Below are positions 12,101 through 24,100 of a stretch of 64,000 nt of DNA, piece by piece. Location of the stretch: contig NC_134028.1 in NCBI RefSeq assembly GCF_964204645.1, positions 27,068,153-27,132,152 of the forward strand, written 5' to 3'. Position 1 is the stretch's first letter, and each line of letters begins with the position of its first letter. The position numbers and the translations under genes were made by a program. This DNA comes from Tubulanus polymorphus. Taxonomy: Eukaryota > Nemertea > Palaeonemertea > Tubulaniformes > Tubulanidae. The notes below the pieces were generated by a model that ran no database searches, was not told the origin of the DNA, and saw nothing but the letters and a program-made list of their open reading frames with translations.

Positions 12101-15100
12101 ATTGCTTTGCCCGCACAGAAAGCTGGAAGTTTTCTCTCCTTTTTTGCGCTTGTTGATAAATTGTAAATGTAACTGTTGTTTGTATTTTCTCTCATTTAAT
12201 GCCTGTTTGTTGTACGTTTTCGTAAAATAAATTTGAATTTGAACTTGAACTTGAGAAGAGGGGCGTCTGTTCAGTCAGTCAATACACATTACCTGGTTGA
12301 AGTCCACCTCCGTAGTTTGTCATCGATGGATTAATGATGAACACTCCTTTTTCATCCAATCCTTCAAGCGCTATTTGCTCGTGCGACTTTTCTAGAGCGA
12401 TTTTAAAATCTGCTTCACTCGCCGCCGACGACAGAAGACTTTTCGAATCTAATGACGGTGATGCCGGGGATTTCTTTCGGCAACATTTACGGCGAAATCC
12501 GGCCCAACATCCGCCGAAACTATAAGGACAAGGTTTTACACTGCGGAACATGATGACTATTACAATGTTTATAGGAACCACGACCAGTCCACTTATAACA
12601 CCGATATATATCGAATGTAAGCTGAATTTGATCGGTCCTGAAAGTAAAAAAAGATGATTAAAGGGTAGAAATAGCATTGTATTGGCGGCATTCGTATCTC
12701 TATATAGTGGTTTTAAATTACAATATTAATAAATTCTGATTTCAATTTTTTCGATTCTATATTTCTCCTTATCCTATTTTTGCCTCAACATTTTTTTCCG
12801 ATTAGTTATTTTCCTAATTCCGATTAAAACTCTGTGCCACGTATCGGGTATCAATATTTCATATGTTTACCTAATTCTATCATCGTCGGATTTTGAACGT
12901 CAGATTCGTTCCCGAAAAACATGATCGAAGCCATCATTGATGTGAACAGTAAACTCAATATAGAAGTGAGTCGCTGAACGCGTGTGAATTTACTGCGAGG
13001 AGGTCGCGTGATCACAGAGAACCACAGATGATCGTCTGTCAGATTCTTTCTGGCTTTCAAAGCGAATAGATGATTAAAACTGGTCAATTCGTCGCTACCA
13101 GCAACAGGAATAACTCGATCAATCTGAAATTGATTAGAAAACAACTCGAGCACAAACTGAAAACAAAAATATGACTTTCTAATTCTTGTAAATTTTTGAT
13201 TGAGAATGTTTTCTCAATTTATGTAAAATACAGTAAATCGAGCCTCTTGGTAGCTCTGGGACAGCAGTACATATCTTGTAAGAATCAGGGAACTCGGTAG
13301 TGTTAAGACTGCTTTAAATATTTCACTGAGTTGAGAATCAGGGAACTCGCTTGCGCGTTGGGACTGCAGTATTTCACAGAGTTGAGAATCAGGGAACTCG
13401 CTAGCGCGTTGGGACTGCAGTATTTCACAGAGTTGAGAATCAGGGAACTCGGTAGCGTTGGGACTGCAGTATTTCACTGAGTTGAGAATCAGGGAACTCG
13501 GTAGCGTGTTGAGACTGCTTTAAATATTTCACTGAGTTGAGAATCAGGGAACTCGCTAGCGCGTTGGGACTGCAGTATTTCACCGAGTTGAGAATCAGGG
13601 AACTCGGTAGCGTTGGGACTGCAGTATTTCACCGAGTTGAGAATCAGGGAACTCGCTAGCGTTGGGACTGCAGTATTTCACCGAGTTGAGAATCAGGGAA
13701 CTCGCTAGCGCGTTGGGACTGCAGTATTTCACAGAGTTGAGAATCAGGGAACTCGCTAGCGCGTTGGGACTGCAGTATTTCACCGAGTTGAGAATCAGGG
13801 AACTCGCTAGCGCGTTGGGACTGCAGTATTTCACAGAGTTGAGAATCAGGGAACTCGGTAGCGTTGGGACTGCAGTATTTCACAGAGTTGAGAATCAGGG
13901 AACTCGGTAGCGTTGAGACTGCTGTAAATATTTCACTGAGTTGAGAATCAGGGAACTCGGTAGCGTGTTGGGACTGCAGTATTTCACAGAGTTGAGAATC
14001 AGGGAACTCGGTAGCGTTGAGACTGCTGTAAATATTTCACTGAGTTGAGAATCAGGGAACTCGCTAGCGCGTTGGGACTGCAGTATTTCACAGAGTTGAG
14101 AATCAGGGAACTCGGTAGCGCGTTGGGACTGCAGTATTTCACAGAGTTGAGAATCGAACAATAAACGGGTCTCTCAAATTTTGATAAACTCTACAGACTG
14201 GGAAGAGCCTGAATGAAATCATCCAAGATCAATGTCACTGATGTCAGTAATGTAATCTATACCTGGCCGTCGTCCTCCTCAACTGCGAGCCATCTGTCAC
14301 AGATGAAATAGAATTTATCCCCAGTTTGGATGTCCTCGATCATCATTCGACTGAAAAACCATGCGGGTTTCTTCCCGGAATTATCGTGCCAAACCCTGTA
14401 ACGATCAGACATTCAAATTACACATCATTCAGGTTCCCGAGAGAACGGAATCTCGAGTCTTTTTAAATTCTTTGATTTTTATATATCATGATTTCTATTG
14501 TTGGTTGGATAAGTGACTTCTGACCTCTGATACAGATCTACCCACATAAGCCTGGAGTTACCTTAGACGGTAATCAACCGTTACATTTAAAATATAGCAG
14601 TGTTTTAAAATGGCCACCACTGCCATTCCTGAAAATCGCATGTTCGACCCTAACTAGATAAACTGACCTAGACTAGTAAACCCAAAGTTTTTCTCATTAT
14701 ATCATAGTCGAAGTATCAGAGGTTTTCAGAACCTGCAACTGTCATATTCTTCGAACTGACGAAGGCGGTCAGTATCAGGAGAACCTGACCTGACTAATTC
14801 AGCACCCTATTTTGCACTGAACCCAACCACTATTACACTGGTTTCGTTTTTTAATTCCAGTTTATAATGGTTTCTATATATTCATACTAAGTCACCTAAT
14901 ATGTGATAGTTGTCCCAGAGTTGAAGATGTCGCCATCACGAATGTGTTCGTTTGTCCAGCTTGGAATATCTTGCGTTTATTATCTTCAAATAATCGAGGT
15001 TCGCTTTCTCGATCATCGCCGACGAGTATAAACGAAACTCGCGCTGTTGTACCTGAGTGAAACGTGGTGGTATCAGTTTATATATCATGTTCCAATCAGG

Positions 15101-18100
15101 GTTCGATTTTTCATTTCTATTCACAGCTACCAAAAGTTTGCATATCAATGATGCTGCTAGGCAGAAAACCCGTTATTGCTACACTGTAGCTATATATTAA
15201 CAATTGTGTTAGTATCGCTTGTGTGGATTATTATGACTATTTTGATAGAATCGATAAAAATGTCGTTACCTGCATTCTTTGCGAATCCAGTATAGACTGT
15301 TATCTCATACATGTATTTATCTCTAGGATTATTACTCGCTAGAGGAGTCGCTCCTACCTACAATCATACAATCATACAACATGCACGTGTTTTAGTAGAA
15401 TAACTATACGAGATAATTGTGGCGATATTTTGCTAGCTATTTTCATAATTCTCTGCAAATATCAGAAATTCTTTCTTTAAGAAAACTGTGGTCATAGCCC
15501 CTCTGTGTTGAAATAAACATCATTTTGAAAAATAACTTTGTAAAGGAAATCACTTTTGAGCGGGAATTTAATCCATGGGCTTAAAAGGAGTATCGCGCGC
15601 CCAGGCTTCTTACCTTCAGTTTATCTAAACCATCCATCCACCTGGCCCAGATAACCGCCAATAAATAAACGCCGAATATTGAACACATGAACGCCAGGGC
15701 GACCGGATTTTTAGCTAATTCACTCGGTGATAATGAACTCAAATCGGCAAAATTCGGAACGTTCATCGGAACGACGAACATGCTGGCAAACGATGTCAGG
15801 TGATTACAGAAACATTGAGTAGCTTGAATGTTCGACCTGTTACCAACCTTTAGAAAAACACGAAAAAACTCATATCGTTAAACCAATCAGTAATCACCAG
15901 CTGACATATAGCTAGCTGTTCATTAAAACTATCGCTACACGTGTATTACGGGATTCAAGACTTCCAGAATATAATTCTACAGATCTAGATCCAAGTTCTA
16001 TAGATCTAGTTCCACAATTCTGGATCTAGTTCAGGTCCTAGTTCCGCAGATGGATAAAGTTCCATCGTTCTGAACTCAGTTCCGAAGTTCTGGATCAAGT
16101 ACAAGAGGTTTTGACTCGGTACCACGGTTGCACGTTCTGAACTCAGTTCCGCGGTTCAGGATCCAGTTCTTTAATTTTTGGTTACAGATTTGAAGCACTA
16201 GAGCCGAATTTAAACAGTGGAACTGGATGAGGAATAATAACTCACCCTGCACCCTTCGCTCGACCATCTATCATCTTCATCGCTCCAATAACGACAAGAC
16301 ATTGTATAAATCTCTGAACTTAGTTGCGTCACCACAAAATCCTGATCGTTGATATTTTCAGTGGTGACTGAAATGTTAACAACTTTAGTCTTTTAAATTT
16401 GTAAGTAGGTTTTGATTTATATCATTTGCGAGTTTGAGTCGTATAAATGTGTAAAAAGTCGAATACAAACCTTCATGTGTGAGATTATCTAAGAATGCTC
16501 TCACTCCTATATAGAACAACACTTTCTCATCCCTATCAGTAACAACAAAGAGAGCCGAAATTATCGCACAATTAAGAAGTGTATCGGATAAAAGGATATC
16601 AAAACTTGATTTGACTTGTTTGTAGGTTAAGGTGGAAATAGTCATGAGCCGCGATCACACGAGTTTCTTATGGCCGACTAAAAAAGCAACTGAACTGTTT
16701 GGCATTGTTTAGTATCGAATGAGTGGTTTACGTGTGAACGCGCTCTCTAATCAGACAAATCGTCTCCGTGTGATCGCGGCTATGAGCAGTCGATGGTTTA
16801 GTCGGGGTCCTAGGAAAAGTTGACTGTATTTATTTTGTCTCATCTATACTCACGTTATATTCAACTGTTCGTGGTCCCAGAAACACGTCGTTAAACTTGG
16901 TGACTTCGGTCTTTTCTGAGCGCACCTATCAGTGTCGATATTTCTACCCGTCGAGTTCACATCGTTTTCGCTACTATTTGAAACACGTGTTTGACGGGAG
17001 GCGACGGGTAGGATACACAAGTCGTTGTATATTCCTGTAGTTGGTTGCGATTCTCTGCGCAGATAAATGGCGAACCTGACCGTCTGATTCGGGTAGGTCG
17101 TATTCACGCTGTAATCAACGTCGTACTCTTCTTGCGTAACGTTTCCGTAAGCGTCCGTGACGTTACGCGTAAACGTCGTTACGTTCAAAAATTGCGAAAT
17201 ATTTACGGATAATGCTCCGTAATCGGATACGTTCACGGAAAATGTATTCATCAATAGATCATCAGAGATTGTCCACCCGAGCACAGGCGGAACCGGCTTC
17301 TGATCTTTACCGGCGTCAATCCATATTTCAATATCATCCGGTAAATTGGACATGTTTAGTGAATGACCGCTATCATCTATCATTGATAAACTAGTCACTG
17401 GACTACTGACTTTAGACGCTTCTGGTGACCAAACGTAAGGGTTTGAAGCTACTGTTGAAGCCTGAAGAAAATATAAAAAACATTTTTCATTTTTTCATCA
17501 ATTTAAGTATCAAACTCACCCCTTATTCGGGCAAATTCTCGTTTGATTTCATGTTTAGGTTTAATATCTATGTATTGAATGAAATACATGGAGGGTTCAT
17601 AGATGATATCGAAATATATCTGGTTCACTATTTTATCAGTTCTGAACTTTCGAATTCCGTTTTAAAAGGTAGATATCCACTACTTCCTTTCACACACTGC
17701 GGTAAGGTTTTTATAAATGAAAATAATGATTAGCATCCTTCGAGACCGCGGGACCCGCTACAGAGACAGATCAACAAAATACAAATATATAAGGTCAGGT
17801 TTTAAGTGAAGAATGTTTATGTACCTGGCTCGATAACGAAAATGCCGTCTCATTTTCATTACCGAACATATTTTTGTTGTCAGCGAATTTCATTCCCGCG
17901 CAGCTGTGACCTTGACCGACGTCCAGCGTTTCTACAACGAAATCCACACAGATTTTATTTCAATCCTCATTTATTCGAAATACTTAAAAACGTTTTTTAT
18001 ATTTGGAGGAAGATAAAAGATTCATTTCGAACTAATTAAATTGATTACGACATCGGTAGTATTTGGTTACAAGGTAAACTGAGTATAGTGAGATATCATT

Positions 18101-21100
18101 ACGATAACTTCTACATAACTTCTGTATTTCAAATTTGCTTCACCGATTAGGTCATGATTCGATCATGTGACCCGAGGTTCGCTGCACAAATGTTGGTTTG
18201 AATCAACAGTCGAATAAGGCAACAGCGAAATTAAAATTGCCACTAAGCCTTGTATATAAGTGTCTGATGGATGATCAGCTATGATTAGTACTTGAGTATG
18301 TTTTGTTGTAATTTGCTTACGGTTAAGGAAGGCAGCGGGTGAGTCCTTTTTCATGAACATAGTCACTGATGGAGATGTGATGATAGTCGGCGCTTCGCCC
18401 ATCACTTTCTTCTTTAAAACGGAAGATGACACGCCGGACAGCAACCCTTGCATTCTCGACGTAGCTTCCTTAGCCTGAATTAATAGATAAAATAAATGAT
18501 GGGAATTTGTTTATAAAAAATCAACAAAAGCGGATTTTCTGCAAAAGCAATGATTCTCAAAACAGGGATATGGTTGAATGCAGGAAGTCTTAATAAACGG
18601 ATTTATTCTTAAAACGGTTTTGTGGTGAGTGTAATGAGGACTCCGCAGTCTCCTGTGGCAAGCGAGGATCCACCGACGTGCATTAAAACAACGACACCGG
18701 ATTCCTTCTCAGATTCCTTCTCGGATTCAATGAAAATTCATCCATAATTTCTCCAAATTCTACGTACAGTGAAACATATCGCGTTAACTACTGTCGAGCT
18801 CTGGAGATCAATCCGACATGATTTACCTAATGGATTTACCTGTGAGAGGCTAAAATTCTAGATGAAAATCCACTTTATATAGTTTTCCTAATGACGTGTA
18901 CGCCATTGAGCGGAAAAGCTGGTTTAGCACGGGTCCACATCGCTTTCAAAGATCTTATCTTTGAAAAAAACATTGACGGGAGTGTGGATGGGTAGGTATG
19001 GGTCAAAAATTTAAAATCACACAGTCTTATTGGTTGAATATAAGATTATGGTCAATGTGCAGAGAGTCCACGGCAAACTGTGAGGGGTCACTCAGAATAA
19101 CTTACAAACTTGGTCGAATTTCCCTAAAACATTTAAAAGATTTAAGAACGAACATATTATCATCGTTTCATGCGGTTCTTGGAAAATTGAAACACGAATT
19201 TATTAGATTGACACAAATCCCAAACTTAAGAATGAAAAGAAAATGTTTCATTGAGCTTATATTCATTAGACGTTTCGTATTACTACAGTCATCATCAGGA
19301 ATATTAGTGGTAGGCCTATTGCAAAATATGAATAAGATTAAAATTACGAGATACATGTACGATCCAGAATAATGAGTCTAAATAACCGAAACAACAAATG
19401 TCTTTGTTAAGTCCTTAAACATTAAACTTTGATATATATGTTGAACAGGGTCTTGTTTACTTACCGCTTTTTCTGTGGTGCCCGTTTTTTCTGTAAGGGC
19501 TGATTGTGCATCAAAAACATTAGCTACAATACAGAATGAGAACAAGAGACTTCAATGAGAGAATTAGATGAATTTTATATTCTTTTTTGCAAATCACATT
19601 TTAAACAATCAGACTCAAGTGAATCGTTTGGGGATGTGTATAACACTCGAGCCATTATTGTGTCGTGAAAAATGTGAATAAATATTTGTTTATTTCGACT
19701 TATACGAAATTTTTTTCTAAATATGTGGACAGAGCGTTTCATCATTTCAATGGTAATTGTGTCTTCAAAAAGACGGCGATATAGAATATTTTAATGCTGA
19801 TCTTACACATGAGTTTCACTTGCTCAGTACATGCTTGTTCAACCTGTTCAGCTCCGACGCTAGGGTTATCCGCCAGTCCCTGCAGCGCTGTGTCCAAGTT
19901 CTCGCAGATATTCTGAATATCATTCTTTTAATTGGAACGAGAAAATGCGATTAATACAGAAATGTCTCTCAGCAATCTATGATTTGTTTCTAAGAGACGG
20001 TCATTTTAAAGTGTGAATAGTTTAAGCGTTAATTGAAAGTGTTAATTAAGGAACAGTAATCTCCCCCAGGCGAATATTTAATTAAGACACTTACGAGCGC
20101 ACTTTCGGTGACTTCATTCGGTTTTCCTACGATCGCCGAAGCCGCTTGCCCGATCACTTTGACACTTTCCAAATCAGCGCGAACCGGGACACTGGCCAGA
20201 TTCGAGGCAGCCGTTTCACGAAACTGGAAAATAATAGCATAATATACCGTCGATGATTGACAATAGCGCGGTAACATATTGGCAACATATTCTTTATTTA
20301 GACTATAGTGAAAATATGTAATGATAAAAAACCGGCAATCCTAATAAGTTTTTACGATAAGTTAATAAAAACATCCCGCATTAAGAATTGAAATAGAGTA
20401 TAATTATTTGTAATCAAACATATTTCATGACTATCATATCTTGAATGTTCATGTATATTGAGAGGATTTGCACTAATTCGGCAATATATCGGGGCTAGAC
20501 TGGTTGCCTTATAGACTGGTTGCCTGATTGTCGATACACTGTAGTGTATACGGGATATCGACAAATTCAAGTTCTTGAATTACTCGTTTGATGGCGCTAG
20601 TCAAAACCGGAAATTGGACCCTAAATCCGCCATGTTCTAGTTCATTTGCAATAAAAATCTCTCGCTTCAAGTTTTTAGTTAGCGATATTTTACTTACTAT
20701 ACATCGTTACGCATAATCCTTTAAGTATGATATCCTGACAATGTTTTAAATTCGATGTAACTTCACTTTGAACGCTAAAGATCACTATAAATGTGAAAAA
20801 ACTACCAAAAATCACAAATTTAGCGATGACGCTCGAAGCAGCTAACGGAAGCAATGACTGGTGCCGGCTGGTCATCACTTTGTTGTTGAGTTCAAGACTC
20901 TAAGGTTAATTCATTGCAGGCTACACTGATAAATATGAAATAATATTATGAAATAAAATTGATTTTTGAAGGACTACACTCCTCGTAGATTCATAATAAA
21001 AATATGAAAAGTACCAGGACTCGAACCAACAATCGAAATTGGGCCGTCAAGTGCTGCCACCATGTGATACCTGGCAACCAGTCTTTACATCTTCAGCCGT

Positions 21101-24100
21101 TGCAAAATGTTTTTTGATAATTTTAGGACACTTATAGTGATTTCTAGCCTTTGTAGTAAGGTTTTATCATATCCAACGTAACGTTAGATTATCATATTTA
21201 AAGGATTACGCGTGAAGATATATAGTAAGTAAAATATCGCTCATTGAAAACTTGAAGCGAGAGATTTTCATTGCAAATGAACTAGAGCATGGCGGATTTA
21301 GGTTCAAATTTCCGGTTCTGACTAGCGCCATCAAACGAGTAATTCAAGAACTTGAATTTGTCAATATCCCGTATTGGTTCTTGGTATTATATTATTCATT
21401 GTCAATGTACGTGTTATTTTTCTTCAAGGCATCAATAAACTGTCAAGTCAGTTTTCCTGTCTATTTTTCATTACCTGTTTTTTCATATTCAACTGTCGTT
21501 CAGCCTCTGAATTCTGATTTGTATCGTTACCAGTCACTGGAGGCGTATCTTCATAAACGAGATTAACATCTATTATACACAATATATTTGTGGTTACGAA
21601 GGATGCACGATTAAGGTTCCTACGACTTTACCTTCTTCTTGGTTGACCTGCGAAGCAAATGCCATCCAGACTTGTGCTGCAGCCTGTGGTGGTAGTCCAG
21701 CTGCAGGGTTTGCATTAGGATTCGCGAGCATCAGATTCATTTCTTCCAAATTTGTTTTCGGTGGATAAACCTTAGGAATAAAATTCATCGAGTATCATTA
21801 AAAGAACACAGAAAAATCCTTCTGAAATGTTTTCATTATATAGTTAATTGTTTATTCGAAGTTCTGACTTGATCCCGATGTGATACAAACACGGGGAATG
21901 TATTCTATATTATATCAAATCTTGTTACTATAAATCAATCACTTTTCACGGGTTTTTTTTCTCAGAATTTTCTGTTACAGAATAAGTATTGCTGAAGATG
22001 ACTATCAAGATACAGTCGAAACGTCGAATAAATTACTGGCGCAATGAAACACATTTCCTACTCTTTATCTGTATAATTATATCCTAGCATTACAACACTG
22101 TCAAACAATGATTAAGGTTCTTTTTGAAAATTTACCTTGATTTTAGCGACTTCAATTTGCGTGAATGAATTTGCCCCGTCGATTGTTTTCAAATACAACG
22201 TTAAATTGAAACCATTATTCTCAAAACCAGATGGGAAAATACTGCGTCTGGAGAACTGTGGATCTTGATCTGTATTAAAATGATTATATATCTCACGTAA
22301 ATATTTCACAGATTCCTGACAAACAGGTTCCCGATTATCTATCAACTTATCTGGTATTACGCACACGTATCACCGGAGTCTATAGTTGCACGGTCACGAC
22401 TTGTGGTATAAATCTTAAGACTTGATTACAAAAGTGTCCTTAGACCATAAGAATGAAGTTGTTGTATTAGTTACGTAACAAAGATGATCTCAGACTGGTA
22501 TCCGATTGGTTATAGAACCAGAATGAACTGAGACTGATTTCAGCTGTTAGATTGGTTATAGAACCAGAGACTTGCCTTAAGTTGTTAGATTGGCCATAAT
22601 GGAACCGAAATGAGCTTAGACTGATTTCATAGCCTTCAGTGCAACTGGCCCTAGATTATTTTGCAAGTTAATCAGGTCGTTCAGGCCGTTTATACTTACT
22701 CGCGTCAAACCAAGAGATATCTGTCAGTGATCCGGTAGAACTGTAACCGAATTCAAACTTCAAAGGTAAATCTACATCATACATCCCGGAGCATTCCATG
22801 TTGAATCTAGTTTCAAGAGCGGTTCCGTTTTCCGGTGTCACCGTACACGTCGTATTATCTACGTTCGGCGGAGCGTTAATCATTAACGGGTAATATATCA
22901 GAGCTAGAAAAATAATTACCGAAAATTGATAGAAAAAAATCATTTAATTTTCAGATGAAGCGGCATAATGAAACAATAGTATCCTGTAATCTGTCCAGGT
23001 GCAATAGTGATATTCGAGAAAATTTTAAAAAAAACGAGATCAAAAGGATTTCTGTGAGATCCAACAGGAATTGAAGATAACTATATTAGGATATATTCTC
23101 GTTTTGAAATAAACTACTAAAAACCCATAGAAACATTGAAGTCGCTGAATTCAGTGGTATACGCCCTTCGTTTTATAAAATTCGTTTTAGATTTAATTTC
23201 TAAATCGTATTTTCTGGTTAAGTGTTTTATTACCGTTCGCCTCTTCAGCGCCTTCCCGGTAACAGTTCAAACGCAACATGAAATATCTATTGTAATCTTC
23301 AGCGATGAAGTAGTTTTCGTTGAGACTCAAATCAGCTCCGACGAGTCCAGTGCTTGCTTTATCGCTCCACAGAGATCGCGGTATCGTGAAGTTATCCGCG
23401 TAAAGATACGAGAAATCAGCGTCATAATGTAACAAATCCCACCTGTATAAAACCAGTTGAAATACGTAGATGATTTTAATGAACATGTTGAGGTAACTAC
23501 AAACAGAACCTCGGATGAAACGTATGCAAAAAATCATTTCAATTAAACCGCGCGCATACGGACATTATTTCTGCAATGAGTATCCCAAATATTGGTCGGA
23601 CCGCCGGACCCGGCAACCTGTCCCTCGATTATTCGGAAATCAATTTTTACTACTTTCCAGTCCACTGCGGGTTTTCGTAGGTTGCCAACAGTTCACAATT
23701 TGTAAAACGGATATAGCGGCAATTAAACCTATTTCTTTCTATAATGGGTCTGGTGCAGATAAACCTCGACTATTAGACCCTCAGTTCGGATAAGGGTTAG
23801 AACACACACGCACACATATATTTACGGAATTGCCAAGTGAATGAAATTTAGTAGTGATTTTCAAGAGGTAATTTATCTTATTGGAATTATCCACGCTTTC
23901 CGAAAGCTTTGATTTATCAATTCGTTTGACTCTCCACAGACGACACACTTACCCGTATATATAATTGATTCCACCGACGCGACCTTTGACGACACTTCTC
24001 ACAGAAAACCGACTAACTGGATTCAACTTTGTGATCATTTCTGATTTGTCTTCGAAACAGTTCGTCACGCATCTGATGTGGAAGAAAACTCGGTTGAAAA

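Larger units (their letters stand above)
6168..13123 (-). other. Polycystin exons 35-47: TM2-TM11, TOP domain, channel, C-terminal coiled coil
   Basis: Exons 12871-13123, 12293-12637, 11792-12033, 11164-11372, 10755-10947, 10118-10295, 9119-9397, 8694-8857, 7972-8130, 7421-7676, 7238-7347, 6595-6778 and 6168-6349. Membrane segments are easily read (for example SLYVFFVVLLMFVIYV and LYAVVALQILVAIFMIYYMV). The extracellular polycystin domain has TYSGGGYVADLG. The channel module has TIKILKLLRFNKKVSML, PIFNFLIMFSIVFFAFVQLA and the last helix FGPVFFFFFTVLVTFVLMNF. The count is 11 TMs including TM1. The tail encodes an EEFEERIEKLLTFLDNYI coiled coil, the type that pairs with polycystin-2. An acidic, Lys-rich cytosolic loop (EKEEDDDEDD) lies between TM5 and TM6. 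Confidence 0.9.

Noticed and set aside
13214-14161. CRISPR array or coding repeats
   Set aside because: Directly abutting units without unique spacers, located in an animal intron. This is a minisatellite.
14936-15148. 70-codon reverse frame ending KLDKRTHS as a coding segment
   Set aside because: The exon at 14896-15052 in another frame gives a clear PLAT domain with matching junction phases, so this frame is a shadow.
18998-19372. 124-residue forward open frame
   Set aside because: It overlaps a dispersed repeat core in a polycystin intron, has no protein-like features and runs antisense to the gene.
20690-20878. 62-codon hydrophobic reverse frame
   Set aside because: It lies in the loop of the fold-back element within an intron. 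Exons 22 and 23 join without it.
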